Counted from the stretch's first letter, positions 36,918-46,858 are shown. The stretch is 64,000 nt of DNA from Microbulbifer sp. HZ11 (GCF_000708675.1 NZ_JELR01000005.1:62001-126000), one strand, 5' to 3'. A program made the numbers and translations. The notes: generated by a model from the letters alone, not told the origin.

Positions 36918-38170
36918 CGGAACCCCCGGTCAGGGCTCGTCCAGGTACCGGTTTGACGTCGCAAGTAGAGAATACTGCGAGGTAGACCGACGATCGCAGT
37001 CAGCGCCTGTACTACCCAGAAAATCAGTGGATACCAGATAATCCAGTAAAGGCTGCGGAAAATATCCGGTTCAACTCTCCGGTCGAGCAATGCGGCGACC
37101 AGCGCCTGCAAGAGGTAGGTCAGTGCAAGGGTCATTCCCCACTTGTCAGGCAGGAACCCCAAGCTGCTAAAACCCAGCCCAAACGAAATTCCCAGCTGAT
37201 GCAGTAGCCCGACACCCATAAACAGAAGTATGGTGTAGGACCACAGAATCGAAACCACATAGTTGGCCCAGATGGGCCACATGCGTAGGCCTTTGCGAGT
37301 AAACAGCTGCGGAAAATAGCGCAGGATGACCGTCGTGCCTCCTTCGCTCCAGCGCACCCGCTGTCGCCACAGACCGCGGAAGGTTTCCGGGGTCAGTATC
37401 CAGGCCAGCGCTTTGGGGGCAAACTCTACATTCCAGCCCGCCATCTGCAAACGCCATGTCACATCCACATCATCCGTCAGCGCCTGCGTATTCCACCAGC
37501 CGGCTTCCTGCAGGGCGCGTTTGCGAAACGCGCAGACCGCACCCGACACCGTAAAGAAACTACCGTAAATATTCTGTGCGCGGCGGATCAGCCCCACCAT
37601 GCCGGAGAACTCCCCCACCTGCAGTAGCCCCACAATACTGCTGCGGTTGCGAATGCGCGGATTGCCCGCGATACCGCCGATCCGCGGGCTGACCTGAAAC
37701 TGCCGCACGATCCAGTGCAGGGCATTGCGATCCAGTAGTGCATCGCCGTCGATACACACCAGGATCTGGTAGCGCGCCGCCAGAGCGCCGGTGTTCAGTG
37801 CACAGGATTTGCCCTGGTTGCTGATGAGGTGAATTACCGACAGGCGCGGATTGGTTTCGCACAGGGCGTCGAGGGTGGCAGCGGTTTCGTCTCTTGAGCC
37901 GTCGTTTATCGCGATCACCTCAAAATTCGGATAGGTGATGCGGCTCAGGTTCTCAATGGTTTCCCTGACCTGTGGGCCCTCGTTAAAACAGGGCACCAGT
38001 ATGGACACCCCCGGGTAGGTGGTCAGTGTCGGGGGCCGGTCAAAACGCGGCATATGCCGTTCGCGTACGATGAAAAAGAGCAGGGCTCCGGTCATCCAGT
38101 AGTAGGCCATGACAAACGGATAACCGAAACAGAAGATGGCCAGGGCCTGTTCGACATACGCCCAGTTCAC
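36914..38170 (-). CDS. pgaC: PgaC poly-beta-1,6-N-acetylglucosamine synthase (GT2)
   Basis: The 418-residue product has an N-terminal membrane segment, a GT2 domain and C-terminal transmembrane helices (about 295-395). Catalytic motifs are in order: A-I-N-D-G-S-R-D, the D-G-D aspartates, T-D-D-V-D and W-R-Q-R-V-R-W, the Q-x-x-R-W signature. It polymerises UDP-GlcNAc and exports the chain together with PgaD. It overlaps both neighbours by four bases within pgaABCD. Confidence 0.95.
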   Translation of the reverse strand: MNWAYVEQALAIFCFGYPFVMAYYWMTGALLFFIVRERHMPRFDRPPTLTTYPGVSILVPCFNEGPQVRETIENLSRITYPNFEVIAINDGSRDETAATLDALCETNPRLSVIHLISNQGKSCALNTGALAARYQILVCIDGDALLDRNALHWIVRQFQVSPRIGGIAGNPRIRNRSSIVGLLQVGEFSGMVGLIRRAQNIYGSFFTVSGAVCAFRKRALQEAGWWNTQALTDDVDVTWRLQMAGWNVEFAPKALAWILTPETFRGLWRQRVRWSEGGTTVILRYFPQLFTRKGLRMWPIWANYVVSILWSYTILLFMGVGLLHQLGISFGLGFSSLGFLPDKWGMTLALTYLLQALVAALLDRRVEPDIFRSLYWIIWYPLIFWVVQALTAIVGLPRSILYLRRQTGTWTSPDRGFR

Positions 38171-39996
38171 GGTGCCTTCTCCCCGGGCTGATCGGCGGGG
38201 GGCGTGGTGTCTTTTTTAAAGGTGCCCCGAGGCGGGAAAGCGCGGGCAGAATTGGTGGGCGCCAGTATGTCTGCCGGGGGGCGGTTGTCGATCAGATCCT
38301 GAGGCTCCCAGCCAAAGGTGGTACCGCCATAACTCTGGTAGTGCAGAATCGCATTGCGGATTTCCGCCACATTCGCCTTGCCGCCGGTATAGCCCCACAG
38401 GCCAGTGCGGTGTGCAATGTGCTGATAGGGCGAAAGTCCATCGGGCGGGGCCGGGTCGCGCGCATCCCGCGCCAATGGAATGGGGTTACTGGTGGGGCCG
38501 GGCACCAGAGTGACATCCGCAAGCGCTGCGCCGCGCATCAGCGGATAGTATTGCGGGGCGCGCCAGAAAAGCTGCAGCCCGGATCGCTCCTCCTCAATTA
38601 TGGCGAAACAGCGCATCGCCAGTCGGTCGGCCAGCGGCCAGTGGCTGAAGTCTGTGCGCTGGCGCCTGGCACGCATTTGCCAGGGAGTATCCTGTGGATC
38701 GGCGGGTTGCCGGGCGAGGCTGGCAACATCTTCCAGCAGCAGTCCGTCAAATGGCACATAGCGTCCCAGATCGCGGCACAGTTGTTCCACCGCTGCTGTG
38801 GAACCGAGGGTGTGCAGCGCCTGCCGATGGGGAAAGCGGATAATCACCCGGGTGCCTGCGCGCGCGCTCATCTGTGCAGCCAGCCGCGACAGCAGGTCCT
38901 GGCGCAGTGGCAAGGTCTCCGTGGGGAACCAGCTGGCCTCGATACGGCCGTGTTCGTCCGCCGCGAGGGCATCAATCAGAACATTGGTGGTACCCAGCGT
39001 CAGCAGGTTCTCCAGTGCGGTCCCCAGTCGCAGATTCGTCACCTGTGCACTGCCACTGGCGAAGGCCGCCGGGTTCAGGGGCACGATGCGTCGGGTATTG
39101 GTCCATGGATCGATAAATTGCATCGCCGATACCCACTCACCGAGCGACGGGTTCTCGGTGGGCAGGTAGCGGGCGATCTCCATGGGGACCGCAGAAGAGG
39201 GTGCCGCCAGCTGCGCGGGTTCGGGATCCAGGGTAAATGAAAACTCGAAACCCATGGCGCGGGCGATTTCCAGTGTCGTCTGGTTATAGCGTCCGTAAGG
39301 CCACACCAGTGCACGGGGCGCGCGACCCAGGTGTTTCTGCATCCCGTCGCGGGCGCGTTGCAGGTCGCGGCGGATACGGGCGCGGTATGCCGCTTCGTTT
39401 TCATATCCCCGCGCCGGGTCATACCGGCGGGTGACGGCTGCGGGCAAACCATTGCCCTGGGGGTTGCCGATTTCTTCCCGGTGCAGGTTAAACGTGTGTG
39501 AGGCAAATTCGATAAAGCCGGAGGCCTGCATCTGGCGCGCCTCATCCCAGGTGATAAACGCACTGCGCGGCAATTGCTGGCGCCCGTAAGTCACCGTCTC
39601 CCCCGCAGGCGTATCCATCCACCGCCCCACAACGGCCGCCACCACCGGGAAGCGATAGGTCAAAGCGAGTGGGTAGACCCGGGTAAAGGTGCTGCTGCGG
39701 CCGTCGTCTACGGTCAGCAGAATGGCCTTCTCCGGTAACCGGATTTCACCGCGCTGTGCGCGGGCAATATCGTCGAGGCGGATGGGCGTCCAGTCGTTAC
39801 CGGCAAGCCATTCAAAAAAAGCGACCAGCCGATCACTGGTGATGCCGGAGTCGTCCAGCTGGTCTTCCGAGTCCGCAATATCGTGCAGCGCCACACTGTA
39901 AAACACACCGGGCGCGGCAGTCTGGATTTGCGCGGCAGCGCAGGCGCTTATCAGCCAAAGCAGGATTCCCACTAGCAGGTTCGGCCAGCAGCGCAT
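38167..39996 (-). CDS. pgaB: PgaB poly-GlcNAc N-deacetylase / glycoside hydrolase
   Basis: The 609-residue product starts with a signal peptide (cleavage near A-A-A-Q). The N-terminal CE4 deacetylase domain (about 35-280) shows the metal and catalytic aspartates in L-T-V-D-D-G and the S-H-T-F-N-L-H histidine motif. The C-terminal barrel (about 300-590) corresponds to the PgaB glycoside-hydrolase region. It partially deacetylates PNAG in the periplasm before export through PgaA. It lies two bases from pgaA and overlaps pgaC. Confidence 0.93.
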   Translation of the reverse strand: MRCWPNLLVGILLWLISACAAAQIQTAAPGVFYSVALHDIADSEDQLDDSGITSDRLVAFFEWLAGNDWTPIRLDDIARAQRGEIRLPEKAILLTVDDGRSSTFTRVYPLALTYRFPVVAAVVGRWMDTPAGETVTYGRQQLPRSAFITWDEARQMQASGFIEFASHTFNLHREEIGNPQGNGLPAAVTRRYDPARGYENEAAYRARIRRDLQRARDGMQKHLGRAPRALVWPYGRYNQTTLEIARAMGFEFSFTLDPEPAQLAAPSSAVPMEIARYLPTENPSLGEWVSAMQFIDPWTNTRRIVPLNPAAFASGSAQVTNLRLGTALENLLTLGTTNVLIDALAADEHGRIEASWFPTETLPLRQDLLSRLAAQMSARAGTRVIIRFPHRQALHTLGSTAAVEQLCRDLGRYVPFDGLLLEDVASLARQPADPQDTPWQMRARRQRTDFSHWPLADRLAMRCFAIIEEERSGLQLFWRAPQYYPLMRGAALADVTLVPGPTSNPIPLARDARDPAPPDGLSPYQHIAHRTGLWGYTGGKANVAEIRNAILHYQSYGGTTFGWEPQDLIDNRPPADILAPTNSARAFPPRGTFKKDTTPPADQPGEKAP

Positions 39997-39998
39997 GG

Positions 39999-42014
39999 TC
40001 AGAACCTCTGGCTGTAATCGAGAAACAGCCCCCAGGAATATTCATTCTCACCATCGTAGCGGCGCATCGAACGCTCGATACCATAGTGCAGCCAGGTGCG
40101 TGGGGAGGGTTGCCAATACTGGCTGTAGCGCAGGGAGCCGATGGGGCCGGATGGATAGTTCTGCTGCCAGTAATTGCCCAGCTCGATAAAAAACTGCTGC
40201 ACCAGATCCGCGTCGTACCAGCGCCATAAACGGTGTTGCACCGCGGCGGACAGCGTCGCTGAGTAATCCTCCTCTGGATTGAAGTAGGGCGCTCCCCGCA
40301 GACTGTTGTTGGAGGTATACAGGGTCGGGCGCATATAGACATCCACGGAATGGCCGTCGAGCACCTTCGACATACCGCTGATAATCCACTGGGTACGGTG
40401 ATTGCCATCGGTAAAATCCGCCACTGCGGTATTTACCGACACACTGCCGGCATCACTGAACGTGTACGAGGCGGACACACTGGCGGAGTCCGCGCGAATC
40501 CCCGCCTCCAGAGCACGCAGCGGTGTCATCTCCGAGAAGCGCTGCAGGTCGGCCGAGAACCCCCAGTGGTCGCTCGGTTGCCATTCCGCCAACAGGCTGG
40601 CGCCGCCGCCGTCCAGTTCCCCGCGGTGGTTCCAGCCCGCCAGAGTCAGTGTGAGATCCGGCCAGCGCCCCTCAATACCGGCACCGATCGCATTGTGTTG
40701 GAGCGAGCGTCCCTCGGGGGTAGAGCTGGTGCGGATATCTGCGGCGAACAGCCGGTAGCGCTCTTGCAGCGGTGGCGTGAATACCTTGAGAGTGCCATCG
40801 AGTCCGCCGCCCTCCGCATCGGGGCCGCCTCCCCGGGTCTTCGAGGGGCGCAGTTCCAGCTGTAACTCCGCTTCCTGGTGAATGGCCAGGTCCCGTTGCA
40901 GTCGGCGCACCTGACCGTTGCCCGGAGCGACTTCAGCGAGCGCATCAATCTCCTGTTCAGCGATGTGCCAATGGCGCCTTCGCAGCAGCGACTCCGCAGT
41001 GGAAATACGGATAGCCAGCGCATCCGGCGACAGGCTGCGAGCAATCAGCAATTCCTGATGTGCGCGCCTTGGCCATTCGCGGGCGGCGGCGGTCTCGCCC
41101 CGTTCAGCCCGCAGCCAGGCATTCGCCGGTGCCGCCTTTACCAGTGGCTGCAGGCGCTGCCAGCCGGCTTTTGGCATGGCGACGAGGCGACGCGCCTGTG
41201 CCGCAAGCGTCTGATTACTCAACCACTCCTCATTGGGAGCGGGGCGCCCATCGATGCCGATACGTCGCCAGGCACTGCCTTCCGCCGCCAGGGCATCCGC
41301 TGTTACCAGCGCGGCATCCAGCTGCTCTGCTTCCAGTTGGGCATAGAAGAGCCCGATGCGGGCATCGCGGTTGTAATCGCCCTCGGCAATCACCTTTTGA
41401 TAGAGCGGAATCGCGCGCAGCGGAAGGCGCACCGCCAGCAATGCATCCGCTTTGGCCTGAAGGACATAGAGTGGGAGCGCATTGCCGTGCTGTTCAAGCC
41501 TGGCGATTTCATCCAGCGCCTGCTGCCAGAAACCCCTGTCGCGCAGGGCAATCACCAGATCTCTCCGCAGCCGGGTAACCAGTCCCTCATCCACAGGCTG
41601 GCTGTTTTCGGCGCGCTGTAATTGTGAACGCAGCGCTAAGATGGCGCGGTCGGTGCCATCGTACTGGTGGGCCGGCCCGCCCGTATTGACCTGTTCCCCC
41701 CAGCGCACCAGCAGCGCCGCCTGGCGCGCATCGATACCGGGATCGCTGGACCCCCGAGCACGCTCTGCAGCAAATGGGGCATTCAGTTCCATCACAATAT
41801 CGGCCTGGGCGCGGCGAATATGCGGATTATCAGGCGCAATCAACCGCGCCTCACCAATCAGGCGAAGCGCGGTGTAACGGTCGCCCTCTCGAAAGGCAGC
41901 ACGACCCTCTTCGAGTAACACCGCCGCCTCCGCTGGCAGTGGCGCTTCATTGTTCGCAAATGCACTAAGCGGCGCCATTGCCGCCAAATAGAGCGCGCCC
42001 AGAAAAGCTCGCAT
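39999..42014 (-). CDS. pgaA: PgaA outer-membrane poly-GlcNAc export porin
   Basis: ATG 42014 follows GGAG by seven bases; the frame to 42050 would add residues ahead of the signal peptide. The 671-residue product has a signal ending A-F-A-N-N, a TPR-rich periplasmic half (about 30-390) and a C-terminal beta-barrel ending in an aromatic residue (Q-R-F). It is shorter than the E. coli protein. It is the first gene of the pgaABCD operon, which supports a biofilm matrix role. Confidence 0.9.
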   Translation of the reverse strand: MRAFLGALYLAAMAPLSAFANNEAPLPAEAAVLLEEGRAAFREGDRYTALRLIGEARLIAPDNPHIRRAQADIVMELNAPFAAERARGSSDPGIDARQAALLVRWGEQVNTGGPAHQYDGTDRAILALRSQLQRAENSQPVDEGLVTRLRRDLVIALRDRGFWQQALDEIARLEQHGNALPLYVLQAKADALLAVRLPLRAIPLYQKVIAEGDYNRDARIGLFYAQLEAEQLDAALVTADALAAEGSAWRRIGIDGRPAPNEEWLSNQTLAAQARRLVAMPKAGWQRLQPLVKAAPANAWLRAERGETAAAREWPRRAHQELLIARSLSPDALAIRISTAESLLRRRHWHIAEQEIDALAEVAPGNGQVRRLQRDLAIHQEAELQLELRPSKTRGGGPDAEGGGLDGTLKVFTPPLQERYRLFAADIRTSSTPEGRSLQHNAIGAGIEGRWPDLTLTLAGWNHRGELDGGGASLLAEWQPSDHWGFSADLQRFSEMTPLRALEAGIRADSASVSASYTFSDAGSVSVNTAVADFTDGNHRTQWIISGMSKVLDGHSVDVYMRPTLYTSNNSLRGAPYFNPEEDYSATLSAAVQHRLWRWYDADLVQQFFIELGNYWQQNYPSGPIGSLRYSQYWQPSPRTWLHYGIERSMRRYDGENEYSWGLFLDYSQRF

Positions 42015-42193
42015 TCCTTCGCTCCGGACCAGGAGCCCCTCAGGCTCCAAATCCCGTTTTTCGTTTTTTTAGATCACAGCTTTAAAACTTAGCAGCTTCG
42101 GTGCGAGGCATTGAAAAGAATGAGAGCGCGGAATCGCGATGAGCACTGGGAAAGTGGTATCGTGGCAGGATGGATTTGAGAGGAGCCAGATAA

Positions 42194-43093
42194 GTGAAGC
42201 GCATATGCTGGGCAGTTGCGGCAGTGGCCATGAGCGTGTTGCTGTCGGCTTGTGATGTTTTTAAGGATGAAGAGTCAAAAATGACAGGTGCAAAGCCAGC
42301 CCCCTTGGACTTTCTCCCGGCCTTATCCGGTGACTACTTCCGGCTCGACTCGGAACAGGTTGGCCGCCCATATCATATCTACATTCGCCTGCCAGAAGAT
42401 TATGCAGCTTCTTCGCAGAAGCAGTATCCGATAATTTACCTTCTGGATGGTGATTCTCTATTCCCAATCCTGGCTGCCAACCACATGTTTCTGCACTACG
42501 ACGACGATATTCCGGAAGCTATCGTAGTAGGGATTGCTTATGGCGGCTTCGACCCCGAAACCAATTGGCGAGATTTCGACTTCTCCACCTACGCTGCTGA
42601 CTGGAAGCGCAGTGGCGGAGCGGAGGCTTTTCATAACTTTCTGGAGCACGAGTTGTTGCCAGAGGTTGAGAATCGCTACCGTGCGGACTCAGAAAGACGC
42701 GTACTATTCGGCCAAAGTCGCGGTGGGTTTATGGCGCTGTACTCTGCTTTCAATCATCCGGATCTCTTCTGGGCGCGCATTGCCAGTAACCCCAGTTTTC
42801 TACCAGATGGAGAGCAGTTCTTTGTGGATACGGTAGCAGCCACGCGGAATGACTTGCAGGTAATTGTGGCAAGCTCATCAAATGATCGGTATCGAACGAA
42901 TCGCGTACGTACCATAGAGTGGCATGAGCATTGGTCAGTGCGCGAGGACTCCCCTTGGAGTACCCATTTTGTGAACATCGAGGGAGGCACCCACGCGGCG
43001 AACAGTACTGACAGCTACCGGGCTGGGTTGCGGAAGATATTCCTGCCTGAAGTCGCGGAAGCTGGTGCGCAAGATACGGTAGGTCAACATTGA
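42194..43093 (+). CDS. Alpha/beta-hydrolase, putative esterase lipoprotein (PF00756-like)
   Basis: A GTG start at 42194 follows AGGAG by eight bases. The lipoprotein signal ends in L-L-S-A-C. The 299-residue product has the esterase fold with I-I-Y-L-L-D-G-D, the nucleophile elbow G-Q-S-R-G-G and a late histidine in E-G-G-T-H-A. This matches the Fes/IroE-like esterase group, which hydrolyses siderophore esters or other acyl esters. There is no siderophore gene nearby, so the substrate is open. Confidence 0.82.
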   Translation: MKRICWAVAAVAMSVLLSACDVFKDEESKMTGAKPAPLDFLPALSGDYFRLDSEQVGRPYHIYIRLPEDYAASSQKQYPIIYLLDGDSLFPILAANHMFLHYDDDIPEAIVVGIAYGGFDPETNWRDFDFSTYAADWKRSGGAEAFHNFLEHELLPEVENRYRADSERRVLFGQSRGGFMALYSAFNHPDLFWARIASNPSFLPDGEQFFVDTVAATRNDLQVIVASSSNDRYRTNRVRTIEWHEHWSVREDSPWSTHFVNIEGGTHAANSTDSYRAGLRKIFLPEVAEAGAQDTVGQH

Positions 43094-43771
43094 TTACTTA
43101 CAGGGGATTGAGAAGTCGACATGATAGTGCTCATCATGTCTTACCCAAGATCTTTTTCGGGAAAACGTGATGTTTTCTTTTAGGTAGTCTGCATATTTAG
43201 TTTTAAATAAGTTGACTTGTAGTTTGGGGTCGAAGATAACCCGCCAAAGTTCGTGTCCCCGCACCTTTGCCTGCTTGTGTAGTGAGACGATATGTGCAGC
43301 CATGGCTTCATAGTCGATTTTCAATTCACCAAATTGATCGTGTTCATCAAACTCAATATCGTAGCCTAGCTTGTTGAGTGGATTTGTTGGTAAGTGCACT
43401 GATTTCCCTGATGGGTCTATTACCGGTGTCATAAAATCTACTGAAAGTCCATTTCTATGGGTTTTATGTGGCTTGAACTTTCCACCTTCTTTAAAGCCCG
43501 TCTCCGCGTACTTGAATACCTTGTTTGGTTGTTCCGTCTCCAGGTCTTTATATGCGGAGACAATGATGCCTTTAACTTCGGAGTGGACGTATGTCCTGCC
43601 GGCGAGGCGCCCGAGCGAACTGTAGCTTACGTAATTTTCACCGCTTGCAGGAAGGTTTACGCCGTTCTCCAGTCTGCCATTTGCCGTTGTTCCAAAGCAG
43701 GTGCTGGTCTCTGCCAAGGTAGTTATTGGAGCGAATAGGGGTAGTACAAGTAAGATTCTTCTTATATCCAA
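43094..43771 (-). CDS. MepA-like penicillin-insensitive murein endopeptidase (M74)
   Basis: The 225-residue product has a signal peptide (cleavage near L-A-E-T). It shows the family pattern: G-T-T-A-N-G-R-L-E-N-G, Y-V-H-S, H-K-T-H-R-N-G-L-S-V-D-F-M with zinc-ligand histidine and aspartate, and the C-terminal R-H-D-E-H-Y-H-V-D-F. It should cleave D-Ala-meso-DAP cross-links in periplasmic peptidoglycan. Its stop abuts the end of the convergent esterase gene. Base composition is more AT-rich than the preceding region. Confidence 0.85.
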   Translation of the reverse strand: MDIRRILLVLPLFAPITTLAETSTCFGTTANGRLENGVNLPASGENYVSYSSLGRLAGRTYVHSEVKGIIVSAYKDLETEQPNKVFKYAETGFKEGGKFKPHKTHRNGLSVDFMTPVIDPSGKSVHLPTNPLNKLGYDIEFDEHDQFGELKIDYEAMAAHIVSLHKQAKVRGHELWRVIFDPKLQVNLFKTKYADYLKENITFSRKRSWVRHDEHYHVDFSIPCK

Positions 43772-43848
43772 GGTGAGATTTCCTTGACCGGAATGCCTTT
43801 AGCCTTTACTGGAGATGAGTATTGAAATATGACGGGAGTTACCTGAGG

Positions 43849-44220
43849 TTATCGGTGTTGGTCGATTAATATTGGGTTGCCATCAGGGTCTTCAATAACA
43901 ATACTGCCGGGGCCTGAGTCACCTTTCGCGTCATCGCGAATAACCTTGATTCCGCGCTTGATCAGTTCTTCACGTAGCTCGCGTACATCGGTAAACTCAC
44001 CGGTATTCTGAGCCGACTGATCCCAACCGGGGTTGAAGGTGAGCATGTTCTTGTCGAACATTCCCTGAAATAGGCCAATAACGTGCTCACCATTTTTCAG
44101 GATTGTCCAGCCTTGCCCGCAATCACCTCCCAGAGACTCGAAACCGAGGCTTTCGTAAAACTTCTTGGAGGCCTCGATATCCTTCACCGTAAGACTGATT
44201 GAAAACGCACCCAGATTCAT
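43849..44220 (-). CDS. VOC-superfamily (glyoxalase/bleomycin-resistance-like) protein
   Basis: The 123-residue product has two beta-alpha-beta-beta-beta units. It begins with F-S-I-S-L-T-V-K-D-I-E-A-S-K-K-F-Y and ends with I-E-D-P-D-G-N-P, typical of VOC metalloenzymes. Substrate unknown. Confidence 0.85.
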   Translation of the reverse strand: MNLGAFSISLTVKDIEASKKFYESLGFESLGGDCGQGWTILKNGEHVIGLFQGMFDKNMLTFNPGWDQSAQNTGEFTDVRELREELIKRGIKVIRDDAKGDSGPGSIVIEDPDGNPILIDQHR

Positions 44221-44253
44221 ACCGCCCTCCTTGCTTTGTCATTGGAAAAATGG

Positions 44254-44676
44254 CTACTCGATGATGCGACTATCACGATCCAGAATCCAGCACCTTTCAT
44301 TGTGCTCGAATCCAATATTTTGGTAGTAAGTGTTTGCGGCGGGTGCCGCAATAAGAATCAGCTTACATTTTGGGCCGAGTTGCTGCTGGGTAAGTTTTTG
44401 TAGCGCTTTGCCGATACCGCGTTGTTGGTGGCTGCTCGCTACCGCAAGGTCGGAAAGATAACAGGCGTAGTGGAAATCGGTCACGCTGCGAGCGATCCCT
44501 ACTAGTTCGTTGCCTGCCCAAGCGCTCACCGTCAGATTGCTGTTTTCAAGCATTCCTTCCAGGCACGCAAGATCGTCCACCGGCCTGCGGTCCGCGAGGG
44601 TCGACTGCTCAAGTAGTTGCAGAAACTGGGTGACCGAAATCTCGGTGTTGATTCTGTATTCGATATCCCTATTCAT
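44254..44676 (-). CDS. GNAT-family N-acetyltransferase
   Basis: Starting at ATG 44676 avoids overlap with the next minus gene, giving 140 residues. The acetyl-CoA motif Q-Q-R-G-I-G-K-A-L follows a D-L-A-V strand, and Y-x-x-x-G-F appears near the end. The acceptor substrate is unknown. Confidence 0.85.
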   Translation of the reverse strand: MNRDIEYRINTEISVTQFLQLLEQSTLADRRPVDDLACLEGMLENSNLTVSAWAGNELVGIARSVTDFHYACYLSDLAVASSHQQRGIGKALQKLTQQQLGPKCKLILIAAPAANTYYQNIGFEHNERCWILDRDSRIIE

Positions 44677-44704
44677 ATAGTCTACCGGGCCCCTGATATG
44701 TGGG

Positions 44705-44995
44705 TTATAGATCGATATCGAAATCCGGCCCGCTTTTGCCGGATACTGCACGTCCCAACCCGCGCAAAAGCGATGCGATTAAACGAAATGGCAGTTCGAC
44801 GATGACTTCGGCGACCTGTAACCAGGCGGACTCCTGCTCTTTATCGTGCTTTGGCCAGATATAGTAGGCGGCGAGATAGCTCAGAATAGACCCTGCCAGT
44901 ACAAATACGCTGAATCCGCGCGCGAACAGGTCGAAAATGAGGTAAATGCTGGCACAGAAAAAGAAAACAGCCAGAAGTTGCCGAAATACATACAT
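44705..44995 (-). CDS. Small inner-membrane protein
   Basis: The 96-residue product has two predicted transmembrane helices (about 5-24 and 29-47) and an amphipathic C-terminal segment. I recognise no named family. It lies directly upstream of the GNAT gene on the same strand and may be co-transcribed. Confidence 0.65.
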   Translation of the reverse strand: MYVFRQLLAVFFFCASIYLIFDLFARGFSVFVLAGSILSYLAAYYIWPKHDKEQESAWLQVAEVIVELPFRLIASLLRGLGRAVSGKSGPDFDIDL

Positions 44996-45101
44996 TGTTA
45001 TTCTTCCCTGGTACGTTCAAGCCATCATACCGTCAGCGGCGTCACTAACCAACGTGTGCTAGAGTGCGCGCCGCCACTTCCGTCCCACAGCGAGCTTCAC
45101 T

Positions 45102-45806
45102 ATGAAACCCTGGATTCAACTCGGTACTGCCGAAATTCCCAATGAAGGCGGTGCGCTGACCCTACGAAAGCGTGACCAAGAGTTCTCCATATCCCTGTCT
45201 GGCCCTCGTGGCGAGCTGATGAATAGTCGCAGGTTCCACAGTGAGCAGCAGCTATCTGTGTTGGGCTGCGCGCATCTGCAAAATCGTAAGGATGCCCGGG
45301 TGCTGGTCGGTGGTATGGGGATGGGCTATACGCTGGCTTCCGCATTGGAAGCCGTGCATGCGTCGGCACAAGTGATTGTCGCAGACCTGATTCCCGAAGT
45401 GGTGGAGTGGAACCGTGGCCCACTGGGCGAGTGTGCCGGGCGACCTCTGGATGATAGCCGGGTCGCCGTACACATCGGCGATGTGGGCGAGCTGCTGGTA
45501 GATCGAAGCGATGAATATGATGCCGTGCTGCTGGACGTGGATAACGGCCCGGAGGGGCTAACGCACAGCGACAACAACTGGCTGTATTCCATTGAAGGCA
45601 CTAGCAGTATCCATAAATGTCTGAAGCCGGGAGGTATGCTTGCCGTATGGTCGGCGTCACCGGACACGGTATACGCCAGTCGGTTGAAGAAGGCTGGGTT
45701 TCAGGTGGAGGTGAAGACTGTGCGCGAGCGACCGGGGAAGGGCGCCCGCCATGCGATATTTCTCGCCCAAAGACCGGGTACAGAAAACAAGAATCGAGGT
45801 CGCTAA
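45102..45806 (+). CDS. Spermidine-synthase-like SAM-fold protein
   Basis: The 234-residue product has a Rossmann SAM-binding segment (V-L-V-G-G-M-G-M-G-Y-T, then V-A-D-L-I-P-E-V-V-E-W) and D-A-V-L-L-D-V-D-N-G-P. These resemble the catalytic core of polyamine aminopropyltransferases but lack the N-terminal strand domain of classical SpeE. It may be a methyltransferase or aminopropyltransferase. The family is usually annotated spermidine synthase-like. Confidence 0.75.
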   Translation: MKPWIQLGTAEIPNEGGALTLRKRDQEFSISLSGPRGELMNSRRFHSEQQLSVLGCAHLQNRKDARVLVGGMGMGYTLASALEAVHASAQVIVADLIPEVVEWNRGPLGECAGRPLDDSRVAVHIGDVGELLVDRSDEYDAVLLDVDNGPEGLTHSDNNWLYSIEGTSSIHKCLKPGGMLAVWSASPDTVYASRLKKAGFQVEVKTVRERPGKGARHAIFLAQRPGTENKNRGR

Positions 45807-45844
45807 TCTGCACTCGGTAGTTTATGAGAGTGACCCGACCCGGC

Positions 45845-46249
45845 CTACTCGACGCGGCGCCAAACCTCATATTCAACGCGCTCGCCATCTTTCCAGCGCT
45901 CGTTATACCAGTATTCATCTTCAACTCTGGTGGTAAACACAAATTTTGCACCAGACTGCTCGCCAAAAGAATTGAAGTAGAGTGTTTCCGTATACTTCCC
46001 ATCGGCGACCTCATAAGTTCCGGTACCCGATGCCCAGAACTCGCCGCCTTTCATCGACGTAAAGCTAAAATGGCGATCGCTGATGATCTTCAACGCCTTA
46101 AAATCGAGATCCTGGTAATCGAGCAGAGTCCCCTTGTTGTCTACATAATTACCGGAAACCAACTCCCAGGCACCGGTAAGGCTATCGGCGCTTGCGAAGG
46201 AACTAATCAGGGAGAATATGAAAGCCCAGATGTATTGCCGTTTTCTCAT
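45845..46249 (-). CDS. Secreted lipocalin-like hypothetical protein
   Basis: The 134-residue product has a Sec signal (cleavage near S-F-A-S-A-D). It begins with a lipocalin-like L-T-G-A-W-E-L-V-S-G motif and continues as a beta-rich domain ending E-V-W-R-R-V-E. It resembles small lipocalin-like proteins of unknown role. The gene is convergent with the spermidine-synthase-like gene. Confidence 0.65.
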   Translation of the reverse strand: MRKRQYIWAFIFSLISSFASADSLTGAWELVSGNYVDNKGTLLDYQDLDFKALKIISDRHFSFTSMKGGEFWASGTGTYEVADGKYTETLYFNSFGEQSGAKFVFTTRVEDEYWYNERWKDGERVEYEVWRRVE

Positions 46250-46351
46250 AAAATTGTAATAACCACGAAGGATGATTGAATTACTTTCCGGGTAAGGATG
46301 TAAGATACAACAAAATCGGTGGCTCCAGTAGAGCTTTGCGATTAATTGGGA

Positions 46352-46798
46352 TCAAATCCAACGGCGAACTTTGCGACAGTAGGTTTCGTAATCTTTTCCA
46401 AATTTTCTCAGCATTACTCTTTCTTCGAACGCTATATACCAGCGGTCAATAATGAGAAAAAATAAAACGGTTAGCACCATAGATAGAATCGTTGCGCCCA
46501 TCAACAAAGAGAACCCGAGCATGGCTCCAACAAGGCCTAGATACATGGGGTTTCTTGTGTGCTTGAACGCCCCTTCTGTTACGAGCTTGTCAGGCTTGTC
46601 AAATGTCATGATGTTAGTGTCCAGTTTTCTAAACAGTGCTTTTCCAGAGGAGGAAAGTATCAGGCCGGAAGCAATAAAAAGTAAGCCTATCAGATTGTAT
46701 GGGAATGCAAGATGGTAGGAAGGCTCTATCTGCCACCATGCTGCTCCCATGATGATGATAAAAAGCACAAACAGAGTCGGTGGCAGTACTATCCGCAT
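46352..46798 (-). CDS. Isoprenylcysteine carboxyl methyltransferase (ICMT/PEMT)-like membrane protein
   Basis: ATG 46798 has a GGGGA site seven bases upstream; the frame to 46843 is open but less supported. The 148-residue product has four or so hydrophobic segments. The C-terminal signature H-T-R-N-P-M-Y-L-G and E-E-R-x-x-x-x-x-F-G-x-x-Y-x-x-Y match the SAM-binding region of bacterial ICMT-like methyltransferases. The substrate is unknown. It follows the Crp-like regulator on the same strand. Confidence 0.85.
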   Translation of the reverse strand: MRIVLPPTLFVLFIIIMGAAWWQIEPSYHLAFPYNLIGLLFIASGLILSSSGKALFRKLDTNIMTFDKPDKLVTEGAFKHTRNPMYLGLVGAMLGFSLLMGATILSMVLTVLFFLIIDRWYIAFEERVMLRKFGKDYETYCRKVRRWI

Positions 46799-46858
46799 GA
46801 CATATCCCCAGTAAAGTGTTGCATGACTATACCGAGCTATCACGGTAGCGGCCTTAAC